Assembly: GCA_963575745.1 (NCBI GenBank)
Contig: CAUYUJ010016482.1
Span: 82,368-146,367 of the forward strand
DNA: 64,000 bases
Source of the DNA: Prorocentrum cordatum
Lineage: Eukaryota > Sar > Dinophyceae > Prorocentrales > Prorocentraceae
Reading direction: 5' to 3'
Positions 52,744 through 63,261 of this stretch are shown here, in pieces. Position numbers and translations under genes: made by a program. How positions within the stretch are numbered: position 1 is the stretch's first letter; each line of letters opens with the position of its first letter. The notes below the pieces were generated by a model. That model did no database searches and was not told the origin of the DNA. It saw only the letters and a list, made by a program, of their open reading frames with translations.

Positions 52744-53389
52744 ATGGTTCGAGAGCAAGTGCTTCAAAATGCAAGATATATATGTGTGTATAATGCGTCA
52801 AATATCATGACTCCGAGGCCTGTGCGCAACTGGAAGTTTATGAAGAACGAGACGGGCGAGATGGAACGTGCCATCAGCTTGCGCCTGGTGCTTCGAGGCT
52901 TCATGGGCCTCGAAGCCTTCGACGTGGCAACCTTTTCGGGAGCAGCGCGGCGGTCGAGCCAGATATTGTTCGCGAGCGCGGCAGCGTGCAAGAAGCAATG
53001 GATCATTGCTTCCCTCGGCATCAACATGGCCTTCCTGAAAAAAGGGTTGACCTACGAGGAACTTGCTGAGGCAACGGGTGAAACAGAAAGTGGCGTGCTT
53101 TACTCTGCCGCCTGGATCGGCTACGGTGATTCGAAGTCTCGCGGGGTTCGAACGCTGCGACGAGTCGACGCGCTGCTTGCAGTGCCTCGAGCCAGGTACT
53201 GGCACCAAGGACGCACCTCAAGCTTTCTCACAAAATCTCAGAAGGACCACGAGAGGTTCCGGCCTCAGACCCACGTCCTACGACGAGGAGTTCGAGGCGA
53301 GCAGTGACCTGCTCGCGGCCAAACGCGTTGATGGCATCAATGTGGCTGGCTCAGGGGACACCATTGACATGTGCGTCAAGTGCGTATAA
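52744..53389 (+). pseudogene. Copia-like reverse transcriptase, catalytically dead
   Basis: Frame 1 (52744 to about 53090): NWKFMKNETGEMERAISLRL, AFDVATFSGAARRSSQ, then motif A as IIASLGINMAFLKKGLTYEE, where the expected Asp is Gly (codon 53017). Frame 2 continues with CFTLPPGSATVI, LEPGTGTKDAPQAFSQNLR and RPTSYDEEFE. The catalytic motif reads RVDGIN (Asp 53330, Gly 53333) where Asp-Asp is expected. Both changes are GAC to GGC-type, enough to abolish polymerase activity. Confidence 0.85.
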
Positions 53390-54393
53390 GACACCTCTGG
53401 TAAATATAAACTCAACAAGCGCACCTGCGCAAATTGTGCTGCGTGGTATCCCATGGATGAGGGCGGCAGTTTTCACGTTGGACCAAGACGAATACATGGG
53501 GCAGCTCCGTCCTATGCAACGTCCTGAACCTACGGGCGCCGACGCTGACGCCCAGCATCCAAGATGGAAGCAGACATGTTCGTCAGCCTTAGAGGCGGAT
53601 TGGCGCATGCATTAATCGCCCCGGCGTGGCTGATGGTGTATTTCGCCCCTCTACAACGTGCCCAGGAACCGACCAACATGCAAGTGCGACGACTGAGCGC
53701 GATTACCAGGAAACTGCAGGCCTGCCCTAAGAATATATCGTCTACCAGGCAATGGCCCCCACGGGCGAGGTGGACCTGCAAAGCGTTCCCGGTTAGCGAC
53801 GCCTGAGTGGAGATGCCGACGGCGAAGTCAAAGGCTATGGCGCTCGCGGGGCAAGCCTGCTACGGCGTGGAAGCGCGCCATCCGGTAAGCCCGTCGTTCG
53901 TTTGATCGATGCGTACTGCATGTTTCGCCGCTTGCAGGTCAGCCCGAGCTATTCAGCATAGACACCAGCAGCAGCCCGCAACTTTCAGGACTGTTGCCCC
54001 GCGATCATGGCTCTGCACAAGCTGCGCGCAGGGCCGTTAACCCCCACTCAGTTGAAAGACATGCTTGAGTTGGGTGGCTTGGGCATCAAGGTTACTTTGA
54101 GCACAGATGCTGAGTTTGTTTTAAAGTTCTTGTCAAGCGAAGACTTGAATAAGCCGACTGAACGTACCATTGTAGGACAAATCAGCTGGATACGACAGAT
54201 GATGGAGCGAGGAATCGTGCACAGTATTCAATGGTGTGACACCCGCGATATGACCGCGGACGGTCACACCAAGGGGAGCATCGACAGAGAAATGCTCCTA
54301 CAGGTCATGGGAAGTACACAATCCTTCAAACATGACTTAAAGCGTCAAACTCCCTATCGGGCTGGCCAGACATCTCGATCTGTAGCCGCCTGA
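53390..54393 (+). pseudogene. Copia-like RT thumb and RNase H
   Basis: Frame 3 LDQDEYMGQLRPMQRPEPTG and frame 2 ADMFVSLRGGLAHALIAPAW, then RRLSAITRKLQACPKN. Near 53815-53950 a piece reads DADGEVKGYGARGASLLRRG. The last part (54007-54393, frame 1) is RNase H-like with TLSTDAEFVLKFL and IQWCDTRDMTADGHTKG, the latter typical of the Copia RNase H end. Confidence 0.8.
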
Positions 54394-54925
54394 GGAGTCC
54401 TCGTATGCACAGTAAAGTGCAGGCAAGGCAACTTGCGCGCGGGTCCACCTTCCTTATGCCCCCGCCCTTTTGCTGCCCTTTTGTACATGGTAGCTGCTGT
54501 ACCGGCTGTGTAGAGGCGGCGGATTCACGCTTCGTCTCCCTCCCCCCCGACTCTAAAGTGAGCTGGTCGTTGCATGTGAGTGGGAGCGAGCGGGCATCCG
54601 CGGCTGCTTGGCTCAAAGCGGCCGGCCGCCCAGATCTGACCACATCTCAGCGCCAGGTGTACCATTTGCCATCGATACCAAAACTGCTTGAGGTGGCTCG
54701 CCCCCTACTGTCGGGACTCGCTATTGCGGTACAACAGAGCGGGAGCTGGGCTTCGCCTGAGGCGAAGCTGCTGGTTGGGCCTCCCAGCCCCTTTCAATCT
54801 TCTTGGGCCACGTTGGTGTCTTCGATTGCCCGCCCGGGCCGTTTTGGAAGTTCGGGGCGCAGATGCATCGTCTTCAGCGACGGATCGTGGCTTGGGGGGC
54901 CCTGGGGCGCTGGGGAGCAGCGCCT
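54394..54925. other. Sequence downstream of the Copia coding region
   Basis: Probably element 3' end followed by unrelated DNA. No LTR match seen. An open frame from 54405 to 55358 has no recognised domain. Confidence 0.4.
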
Positions 54926-55140
54926 GGGAATGTGGGAAGTGTACGATCCTCGAGGGGGTGCGCGTGGGATGAGGGGTCTGGGAGTCAGCAGCCATGCGGG
55001 AAATGCACAATCTTCGAGCGCGCGCGCATGTAATGCGGGAAGTGCACCAATTTCGAGCGGGCGCGGATGGAATGGGGGATTCGGTATTCGTGTCAATGCG
55101 GGACGTGCACCATCCCCGAGCAGGCATGCGGGAACTGGCC
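54926..55140. repeat. TGCGGGAAGTGCACCAT minisatellite
   Basis: Four copies near 54933, 54993, 55037 and 55098, each followed by TCGAG or CCGAG and an alternating GCGCGCG segment. One frame reads CGKCTIFERAR and CGTCTIPEQA, resembling repeated zinc knuckles but interrupted by a stop. Confidence 0.8.
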
Positions 55141-55510
55141 TCGGACAGGAGGGGCGATGCACGCAAGAGTGTGCCAGTACTGCCAAGGGTGGCCCCCTCG
55201 TAGAATTAAAAAATCCTGCTGGACAGACCTTGGCATTCTTCCATCGGGGCCCAGGGGACGGTGGTCAGTGCAAACGGGGGTCAGTGAGAGCGCTGGCAAG
55301 GGGCGCGCTGGTTTGGTTTTGGTGCAGGATCCTGCAGGATCTTGCAAGCCCCGATTGACCCGGGTTTGGATTGACCCGGGTCAGTAGATCCCCGATTCCA
55401 CGCCTCGACGTGCTAGGGGACACGGTGGCGGATCACCCCAACGCGCCCCAACTGGACCCCATGAGCGCACCGACAATGAACCGCCGACTCTCAGGAAAGT
55501 GTGAGAACAT
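55141..55510. other. Stretch without a supported gene
   Basis: Contains short direct repeats GATTGACCCGGGT-TTGGATTGACCCGGGT (55353-55381). No domain. Confidence 0.4.
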
Positions 55511-55810
55511 ATGGGAAGTGGGGGGGCAGATAAAAACCCAGGAAATAAGGAAAATCCGGGGAATCTGGAACACCATTTCTGGGAGTGTCCTGCAAGTGAC
55601 GACCTTCGCCACGGCGTGCGGGCCCCGACTGGCGGCTTCACGCGCAGATTAGGGCGGCCCATAACGGAAGCCACCCAAAAGGCGGCAATCACATCCTGGC
55701 TTCCGATGGTCTACACCATGGCGAGGATACGGCAACGGGTTCTAGTGGCTCGTTTTGCCACGACGCACGAGGGCGGGGCAGGGTACGGAGGCGTGCGGCC
55801 ATACCACCCA
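55511..55810 (+). pseudogene. Possible LINE C-terminal fragment
   Basis: The 210-codon frame contains NLEHHFWECPASDDLRHG near its start, close to the Cys/His segment that follows RT in several LINE proteins, then TEATQKAAITSWLPMVYTMA and RQRVLVARFATTHEGG. No RT core is nearby. Beyond about 55810 the composition changes to Arg/Pro/Ala-rich. This is a tentative remnant call. Confidence 0.4.
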
Positions 55811-56099
55811 CTACTCTGGGAACAGTACTTATATCTGAAGCTGACATCATCAGGGCCACACAGGCCCGAGGAGAATGTGGTACAGCATGTGCTGCGCTGC
55901 AGTACGATCGTATTGCCATGCTGGACCGGTCCTCGCTTTCGGTCACCCAGGTCTTCCCTCGTGGCGCGGTTCGACCGGCGCAGCGGGCTTCTTCTCCCCC
56001 CGGGCCCGTGCAGGAGAGCCGGGGGAGCGCCACAGGACAACCCCTGGAGACGGGCCGCCGCCGCCCCTCGGACGGCCCCCCGTGAGCAGGCAACACTGC

Positions 56100-56330
56100 T
56101 TCTTTTCCCCGCCCTCCCGTGGTTGGGTTCTCGTTTCGACTAGGGAGCAGTGTGGGCCCCGCCTCCTTCCTCCCTCCCGCCTCCTCCCTCCCTCCTCCGC
56201 CTCCTCTGCCTCCTCTGCCTCCTCCCTTCTCGCCTTCCTCCTGCCTGCGATGCGGGGCTGCGAACTGTGCAGCCGTCGCCGTTTTCGTGGGCTCCTGTGT
56301 GCTTTATGTTTGTCTTCCTTTGCGCGCTCC
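56100..56330. repeat. Solitary copy of the 102-bp-array lead and unit
   Basis: TTGGGTTCTCGTTTCGACTA, CCT-rich tract (56160-56245), then GGGGCTGCGAACTGTGCAGC and TCGTGGGCTCCTG, parallel to 25251-25450 but with only one partial unit. Confidence 0.8.
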
Positions 56331-57100
56331 GCTGGATGCCGCTGCGGGCGTCTCCTGGAGGCCTTTCGGGGCATCCTGGAGAGATCTTGTAGTCTTTTGG
56401 GGACTCCTGGGGCCGTCTTTGGAGGGCCTCAAGGTCAGTTCAGCGCGCGGTCTGAGCCCGCGTGAATCATACACTCACCCTCGTTCCCTTGGTCTTTGTG
56501 CCGTGTTGAAGCCCTCTTGGGCCGCCTTGGAGAGTTTTCGGGCTTTTTTGGACCGTCTGGGGGCTCTCTGGAACAGTTTCCAGAAACTCATGACCCTCTC
56601 GATGTAGCAGGCATGGCACTTGAGCATCTCAAGGGGGAGCCGCCAGGAGGCATGCCACGGACCCACTCGTGCCCAGTATGTCGGGACCTCCCAGGCAGAA
56701 TGCTAGTTTGTTTGGCGGGTAGACGTGTGTCTTTTCAGAGAGCCAGGATCATCGCGATGGGCACGCATTGCATTTGGGCATCTCACGGGAGAGCAGCTAG
56801 GAGATATGACACGGGCTCGTTCGCGCTCAGATTGCCTGGAGTTCCCGGGCAGAAAATAAGTGTTGCTTGTTGCATCCGAAGTATCAGCCGCCAGAGTGGC
56901 ACTCACACCCAGACTTACTTCCGTTCAATGACACAACACTGCTCCCACTCAGACTTTCTCACACTCACTCACTTTCAGACCACACATACTCGGACTTACT
57001 TGCACACATACTCACTCATACTTCAGACCCTTATGAGCTTCTTGCTTAAATGATTTGTCATATCACTTCAGTTTGTTTTACAGATTTTGTAGGAAGGACT
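56331..57100. repeat. CTTGGGG phrases and a diverged 155-bp direct repeat
   Basis: 56380-56575 has CCTGGGGCCGTCTTTGGAGG-type phrases. 56607-56706 and 56759-56862 are diverged copies sharing TGGCACTTGAGCATCTCA/TTGCATTTGGGCATCTCA and CCAGGCAGAA/CCGGGCAGAAA. CACTCAC and CTCACAC runs follow at 56890-57020. Confidence 0.6.
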
Positions 57101-57114
57101 CTTGAATCCACTTA

Positions 57115-57330
57115 CGGGAGGAGGAGACCGAGCGATGGCGCAGCGCAGCATCAGCAGGAGGAGGATGAGGAGGGGGAGGAGGATGCCGAGCGATGGCGCA
57201 GCGCAGCATCAGCAGGAGCAGCAGCAGGATGAGCAGGGGGAGGAGGAGGAGGAGGAGGAGGAGGAGGAGGAGGAGGCGGAGGAGGAGGAGGAGGAGGAGG
57301 AGGAGGAGGAGGAGGAGGGTGAGGAGGAGG
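57115..57330. repeat. Duplicated GCGCAGCGCAGCATCAGCAG phrase and (GGA)n
   Basis: CGAGCGATGGCGCAGCGCAG occurs at about 57129 and 57188, each followed by a GGA run. The second run (57235-57330) is long. Confidence 0.92.
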
Positions 57331-57554
57331 AGGGTGCCCAGCCGCGCGCGCACCCCCGCGCCGCTGCAGGCCTGGCGGCGCTGCGCGCTCGCGCCGGGGC
57401 TGCGGGAGCGGTTCGAGGAGGGCCTGCGGGCCTTGCCCCACGGGGGAGGCCTTACGGCTGGTGCCGCCGACCCTGAAGGGGGTTGGGCGACGTGCGATGG
57501 GAGGGCGATACTAGGGGAACGAACATTGACATAAACACAGCAAGGAGTCGTTTC
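57331..57554. other. GC-rich stretch, no supported gene
   Basis: Open in several frames by composition only. No domain. Confidence 0.4.
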
Positions 57555-57740
57555 ATTTCCGACGTTCTCCGTTTTGCTCGTTTTCATTTCGGGCGTTTTC
57601 TGTTTCCGCCGCTTCCAGTTTCGGTCGCTTTTTCGTTTTCCGTTTCCACCGATTCGCATTGCGTTTGGGACATTTCGTTTCGGCCGTTTCGTTTCGGACG
57701 TTTAGTTTCGGGCGTTTCGTTTCTCGGAATACGGGGCAGG
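57555..57740. repeat. GTTTCGTTTCGGACGTTTC minisatellite, array 1
   Basis: Units TTTCGTTTCGGRCG and TTTCCGCCGTTTC of 10-20 bp. A second array of the same type lies at 61010-61175. Confidence 0.9.
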
Positions 57741-58021
57741 GCGACAGATAATGCTTGCAGAAAATGCGAGGTTGGATTCGGAATGCTCGGACGGGTCCAA
57801 GTGGTGATTGCGACCGCGGCAAACATGCAAGGGTCAATTCGAAACCGATCGGCGCAAGAGCCCCACTTGGGGCCGCTAAACATAAGTTTCTGGGCTGAAA
57901 AACGTTTTTGTATCCAGCAACTCAGCGGCAGGACGGGTCTTCCACGCTTCGAGTATGTTTTCGGTTCCGGGGAGCTCGACGGCAGTTTCGACGGCTTTGT
58001 GGATCAGCAGCATTTTTTTTG
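57741..58021. other. Stretch before the 90-bp array
   Basis: Non-repetitive; no recognised coding domain. Confidence 0.4.
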
Positions 58022-60560
58022 AGCCTTAAACAAAGATGTTCGCCGTATGGGGTCTCTGGAGATAGCAGTCGGCTCCATGTGCCTGGGGAGCAGCTAAAAC
58101 AAGTTTGCCAGCCTCGAACAACTCACTTTCGCCGTCAGTGGCTTCTGGAGACAGCAGTCGGCCCCTGGGGCCCTGGGGAGCAGCAACAACAGCTGTTCGA
58201 GCATCACGCAATTGTTTTTCGCCGTCCAGGGCTTCTGGAGATACCAGTCGGCCCCCAGGGGCCTTGGGGAGCAGCAACAAACAACCTTTCGAGCCTCGAA
58301 CATCGATTCCCCCTGCCCGGAGCCTCTGGAGATAACACACCCACGGCCCTGGGGAGCAGTAGAGACAAATTTTCTTGCCTTGAGAATTCGATTTTCGCTG
58401 TTTGGGGCCTCTGGAGATAAGATAACAATCGGCCCCACAGGGCCCTCGGGAGCAGCAAAACAAATTCTTGGGCCTCGAAAGTCGATGTCCGCCGTCTTGG
58501 GCTTCTGGTGAGAGCACACCCAGGGCCCTGGGGAGCAGCAGAGCTTTTCGAGCATCAAACAATTGTTTTTCGCCGTCCGGGGCTTCTGGAGTTGGCAGTC
58601 ACCCCCCAGAGCCCTGGGGAGCAGCAAAGACAGCTTCTCGAGCCTCGAAACATTGATGTTCGCCGTCTGGATGGAGCCTTGATCTGGAGATAGCAGTCGG
58701 CCCCCAGAGCCCTGGGGAGCAGCAGAAACAATTCTTCGAGCATCGAACCATAGATTTTTGTTTTTTGGGGCATCTGGAGAACGCATTCGGTCCCCAGGGC
58801 CCTGGGGAGCAGCAGCACCGACTTCTGCGCCTCGAAACATCGATGGTTGCCGTCTGGGGTGTCTGGGGATAGCAGTCGGCCCTCGGGGATCTGGGGAGCA
58901 GCTGAAACAACTTTCCGAGCATCGACAAATCGACGCTCGCGGCTTGGAGCTTCTGGAGATAACAATCGGCCCCCAGGGGCATTGGGGAGCAGCGAAAAAC
59001 AACCTTTCGAGCCTCGAACCTAGATTTCCCTTGCCTGGAGCCTCTGGAGATAACACACCCACGGCCCTGGGGAGCAGTACAAACAGCAATTTGAGCCTCG
59101 AAATCTGGGTGTTCACCGTCTGGGGCTTCTAGAGATAGCGTTCCGCCCTCAGAGCCCTGGGGAGCAGCAGAAACACTGTTTCTAACCTTGAGAATTAGAT
59201 TTTCGCTGTTCGGGGCCTCTGGAGATAATAATCGGCCCCACAGGGCCCTCGGGAGCAGAAACAAACAACTTTTCGAGCCTCGAGAAATCGATGTCCGCCG
59301 TCTTGGGCCTCTGGTGAGAGCACACCCAGCGCCCTGGGGAGCAGCAAAACAGCTTTTCGAACATCAAACAGTGTTTTTCGCCGTCTGGGGCCTCTAGAGG
59401 TAGCAGTCGGTCCACATGGCCCTGGGGGCGTCAAAAACAGTTTTTCGAGCCCCGAAACATTGATTTTCGCCGTCTGGAGCTTCTGGACATAACAGTCGCC
59501 CCCCAGGGCCTTGGGCAGCATCAGAAACAGCTTTTTGAGCCTCGAAACCTTGATTTCCGCTGTCTGGGGCTTCTGGGGATAGCACACCCAGGTTCTTAGG
59601 GAGCAGTAAGAACAGCTTTTCGAGCCTCGAAACGCATATTTTCACCGCTTGGGGTTCTTAACTGTGGATTTTTGCTGCCTGGGGCCGCTCTGGAGATAGC
59701 AATCGACCCCCAGGGCCCTGGGGACCAGCAGAAACAATACGTCGAACCCAGAATCATTGATTTCCGCCGTCTGGGGCTTCTGGAGGTCGCACACCCAGGG
59801 GTTTGGGGAACCGCAGAAACAGCTCGTGCTGCCTTGGAATAATATGAGGTTCACCGACTGGGGCCTCTCGAGATAGCAGTCGGCCCCCGGGGGGGCCTGG
59901 GAAGCAGCAGGAAACAATAGAGCCTCCAAAAATCAATGTTCAACAGTCTGGGGCCTCTCGAGATAGCAGTCGGCCCCCAGGACCCTGGGGAGCAGCAGAA
60001 ACAATGGCTCGAGCCTCGAACATCGATTTCCGCCGTCTGGAGCCTCAGGAGATAGCAGTCGGCCCCCAGGGCCCTGGGGAGCAGTTCGAGCCTCGAACAA
60101 AAGATTTCCGCCGTCTGGAGACAGCGCATCCAGGGCCCTGAGGAGCAGCGAAAAACAGCTTTCGGAGCCTCGAAAACTGGACTTTCGCCGTCTGGGGCCT
60201 CTGGAGAGAGAGAGTCGGCCTCCAGGGCCCTGAGGCGCAGCAGAAACAGCTTTTTCGAGCCCCGAGACATATAGACTTCCGCCGTCTGGGGCCTCTAGTC
60301 TAGAGATGGCCGTCGGCCCGCAGGGCCCTGGGGAGCAGCAGACATTTTTTTTTCGAGCCTCGAACAATTTTTGTTCCGCCGTCTGGAGCCTCTGGAGATG
60401 GCACACCCAGGGCTTTGGGGAGCCGTAGGAACAGCTTCTCGAGCCTCGTAAAAATCGAGGTTCGCCGTCTGGAGCCTCTAGAAATAGCAGTCCACACCCA
60501 GGGCCCTGGGGAGCAGCAGAACAGTTTTTCGAGCCTCGAAACATCGATTTTCAATGTCTG
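58022..60560. repeat. 90-bp tandem repeat array P
   Basis: About 28 copies. The phrase CTGGAGATAGCAG or variants falls at 58061, 58151, 58241 and 58331, exactly 90 bp apart. Units contain GCCCCCAGGGCCCTGGGGAG, AGCAGAAACA, TTTTCGAGCCTCGAAACAT and CGCCGTCTGGGGC. It is unrelated in sequence to array A but has the same period. Frames of 100-340 codons are open on both strands, for example the minus-strand repeat LLLPRALGADCYLQRPQTA. Single-base indels move the open frame between copies. Confidence 0.97.
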
Positions 60561-60689
60561 GGGCCTCTGGCGATAGCACGCCCAGGGCCCTTAGGAGCTC
60601 CGAGCGGTCCAAAATTGCTTTTCGGGCCCCCGGGGGCTCCGCGGGGTGGGTCGGGGGAGGGAGGCGGCAGGGCTCCGCGGGAACGGGGA

Positions 60690-60830
60690 AGGCCTTCAGG
60701 TGGAGAGTTCCCCATGTGGCCACGAAGCGCGTGAGGGGCGTGCCCAGATGGATGGCGAGGCGCCTCGCGAACCTTGCCCCTGGGGCCGTCCGTGGAGCTC
60801 CCCATGGCGTGCCGTGTTGGCGGCGCCGCG
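60690..60830 (-). repeat. Inverted remnant of the 90-bp repeat A
   Basis: On the minus strand this contains GGGCACGCCCCTCACGCGCT and GGAGCTCCACGGACGGCC, matching CACACCCCTCACACGGTT and GGAGCTCCACCGAAGGC of arrays A1/A2. About one and a half diverged units, 37 kb from the arrays. Confidence 0.75.
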
Positions 60831-61009
60831 CCGACGCTCGCTTGCGCGCAGCTGCTGATCTCTGGCCCGGAGTCGCGTCGTCGCGGTCATCGTTCGCGCG
60901 TCTCTCTTAGTCTGCCCCGCAAGGGCCTGCGATTTGTCTTCGCGCTGCTTCCTTTGCCCTTTGCCCTTGCCGCGCGCCGGCGCCTCGGCGCCGCCCGCGG
61001 GCGCGCGCT

Positions 61010-61175
61010 GCGTTTTTCGCAGCCAGCGTTTCTCGCAGCCAGCGTTTCTGCCGTTTCGGCGGCGTTTCGTTTCGGGCGTTTCCGTTTCCGCCGTTTCGGT
61101 GGTGTTGCTGTTACGGCGGCGCCTGGTTTCGGAGTTCGCTTCGGTTCGTTTCGTTTCGTTTCCCGTTTCCCGTTT
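61010..61175. repeat. GTTTCGTTTCGGGCGTTTC minisatellite, array 2
   Basis: Same unit as 57555-57740, ending just before foldback F at 61189. Confidence 0.9.
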
Positions 61176-61188
61176 CGCTTCCCTGCTT

Positions 61189-61353
61189 CATGTAAACACA
61201 AGAACTCGGAGGTGCGCGCGGATTTCTCGGATCGGCGCTGGATCCCCCTCCATGGCGCGCGGAGCGCGCCAGGGGCGGCGCCAGAGGCGCAGCCAGGGGG
61301 CTCCAGCGTGGATCCGAGAAATCCGGGCGGATCTCCGAGTTTTTATGTTTATG
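61189..61353. mobile_element. Foldback element (family F), copy 1
   Basis: The left arm has TGTAAACACAAGAACTCGGA, then GGATTTCTCGGATC and GCGCTGGATCCCCC. The right arm in reverse complement has CATAAACATAAAAACTCGGA, then GGATTTCTCGGATC and ACGCTGGAGCCCCC. The arms are about 60 bp. The centre contains GGCGCGC-GGA-GCGCGCC (61254-61270). Copy 2 is at 63065-63212; a right half lies at 19015-19125. Confidence 0.9.
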
Positions 61354-61384
61354 CCATTTCTCGTTCCCGTAGATACAGTTGGAA

Positions 61385-61530
61385 AGAGGTATATGATCGA
61401 GGTCGATTCGGGGAGGGTGCCCTAATGTTTTTCGTGTATGCTGGGGAGGTTACTCTTGGATGTTCTGTGTGCTCTGGCCGACGGATGGTCTCATGTTCTT
61501 GAGGGATGTTCTTCTGGCCTGGGTCCGACG
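61385..61530. repeat. Dispersed repeat R1, copy 5
   Basis: ATGATCGAGGTCGATTCGGG, GAGGGTGCCCTAATG, then TGGCCGACGGATGG, GTTCTTGAGGGATGTTCTTC and TGGCCTGGGTC. It starts 32 bp after foldback F. Confidence 0.85.
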
Positions 61531-62081
61531 GTAATGGGGGGGCGATAAAAGGGGGGGGGGCGGCGAGGGCCGCAGAGAAGGGGCCCTGCAGGGCCCCTGA
61601 AGGGCCCTCTAGGGCCAAACAAGGGGCCTCGAGAGCCCGAAACGCGCACCTTTCCTCCCTCCCACTCACCCCCCCCATTCAACGACGCCCAAAGGGGGAC
61701 GACGCCCACGGCGGCGGCGTCGGCGGCGACGACGACGCTGACGTGGGGCAGAGTCCCCAGCGAGGCTCCGTGGAGCTTCCTTGGAGCGCGCCCGTGGTCG
61801 TCTGGGGGGCAGTTTTTGGGGCCTCTTCCGGGAGCATCTTGGGGGTGCTTTCCGCGGGCCCGCGGGCCCTGGTCCCCCTTGAGGGGGGGGAGCAGTCAGG
61901 GGCAGCGCCAGAAGTCGATCTCGGCTTCTGAGGCTCGTTGTTCTACTGGGTAGGATATGAATCGAGGGGTGGGCGACGAACCTTCCGACGGAGCTTGCCC
62001 ATCCCCCCCCCCCCCCTCCACCTCCTCCTCCACCTCCTCCTCCTCCTCCTCCTCCTCCTCCCCTCCTCCTCCTCCTGGCAC
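61531..62081. other. GC-rich stretch with an 18-bp palindrome and (CCT)n
   Basis: GGGGCCCTGCAGGGCCCC at 61580-61597 is a perfect palindrome. CCT/TCC triplets fill about 62016-62077. No gene supported. Confidence 0.6.
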
Positions 62082-62769
62082 CAGTTCTTATGGTGTCAGC
62101 GCCACACACGCCTCGGGGCACACCGTCAGAGTCGACTGCATTCGGCGACTGGGGGCAGCTAAACAGGCTCGCGCCTTTTAGAACCAGCCTCGTGGCATTT
62201 TGCTTGCCCTCGGCAGCGGCGTTAACCACGCTCCCTGACCTGGAGATAGGTACCAGGCACGGGAGATTGCGCATTTGGTTGAGAGGCGGGGCCATGTGGC
62301 CCGTAAGTCCCATGGTGGCCATGTGCCCGCTCACCCTGGGAAGCGAACCCAGTTGTGCATGCCAGCTGATTGGGCAGGGGTTGATAAACGGGAAGGGCCT
62401 CGCAGTGGCGAGGTGAACCGACTGTCCCCTTACGTACCGCGCCCTCTCGGCTGCAGGCAATTCGCTGGGCGACGAGGTAGCTGCCTATTCCCTGCTCGTC
62501 GGGGCGCGCGCCTTCGGACCCGCTCGATCCCGTAAGGGGGAGGCTGGGGGTGCTGGTTGCCTGCCATTTCGGCCCGCCTGCGTGCGGTGTGCGCCGTGCG
62601 CTGCCTGGACCCATGACTCCATGACTCCTTTCCTCCTCCTCCAACCCCACCTCCACCCGTTCCGACAGCGCGTGCCCAACCCCCCTAGCGGATCCAAGGG
62701 GGGGGCGATTATTGCCCCATCCAGAGTAGGCCTCCTAGATAGGGTCCGAGTAGATGGGGTCGGAGGATC
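62082..62769. other. Stretch without a supported gene
   Basis: Open short frames only, no domain. Confidence 0.4.
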
Positions 62770-62900
62770 GCGTGGCATCGTTGATGCATCGGCGATGCGG
62801 CTCGATGTTGAGCCCGTTTGCCTCCGCGCCGGCGTCGCCGATGCATCACCGACGTTGCCGATGCATCGCCGATGCGTCACCGATGCGGTTCAATCCTCCG
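62770..62900. repeat. GATGCATCGCCGATGCG minisatellite
   Basis: Units of about 12-15 bp (GATGCATCACCGACG, GATGCATCGCCGATGCG) and CGGCGATGCGGCTCGATG, related to the GCGACGCGGCTCG phrases near the start of the window. Confidence 0.85.
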
Positions 62901-63064
62901 ATCCCTATCTTCCTGGACCCCGAAACCTCTAGTTGTCAGGCCTGGGGGCCACCAGACATGGATCTTGGACGAAAAACCACACCGGGGGGAGGGGGATCGG
63001 GACCTTTGGGGCTGCGGGTTGAAACGACATATCGGCGAATGTCTGGGTAAAGCGCCCAAAGGAG

Positions 63065-63212
63065 AACAACACAACATAAACATGAACGTCTGGAGCTCCG
63101 CGTGGATTTCTTGGATTTGCGCTGGGCCCCCCTGTCGGCGCTTCCAGCGCCGCCCCTTGCGCGATCCTCGGGCCAGGGAGGGGTGTCCAGCGCGGATCCA
63201 GCAACTTATGTT
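63065..63212. mobile_element. Foldback element (family F), copy 2
   Basis: The left arm has CATAAACATGAACG, GTGGATTTCTTGGATTTGCG and CTGGGCCCCCC. The right arm in reverse complement has GTAAACATAAGTTGCTGGAT and CGCGCTGGAC, missing about 20 bp relative to the left. The interior keeps GGCGC-TTCCA-GCGCC. Confidence 0.82.
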
Positions 63213-63261
63213 TACACCTGGAGATTTGGATCCGTCACGCGATGCGAATCTGAAGACGACT

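Larger units (their letters stand above)
48085..54393 (+). mobile_element. Decayed Copia-like retroelement
   Basis: Domains follow in Copia order across 6.3 kb: N-terminal region, zinc cluster, pre-integrase and integrase, reverse transcriptase, RNase H. At least ten frameshifts or stops break it. LTRs were not identified. A T92/C18-containing insertion lies in the integrase C-terminal part. RT has lost two catalytic aspartates, so the copy is dead. Confidence 0.9.

Noticed and set aside
47691-54900. LTR pair of the Copia element
   Set aside because: I compared the flanks by eye and found no convincing direct repeat. A computed alignment of 47691-48084 with 54394-54930 would decide.
58094-59116. 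340-residue minus-strand protein with LLLPRALG repeats
   Set aside because: Product of a 90-bp period being a multiple of three; indels switch the frame between units. Kept as a finding about period, not as a gene.
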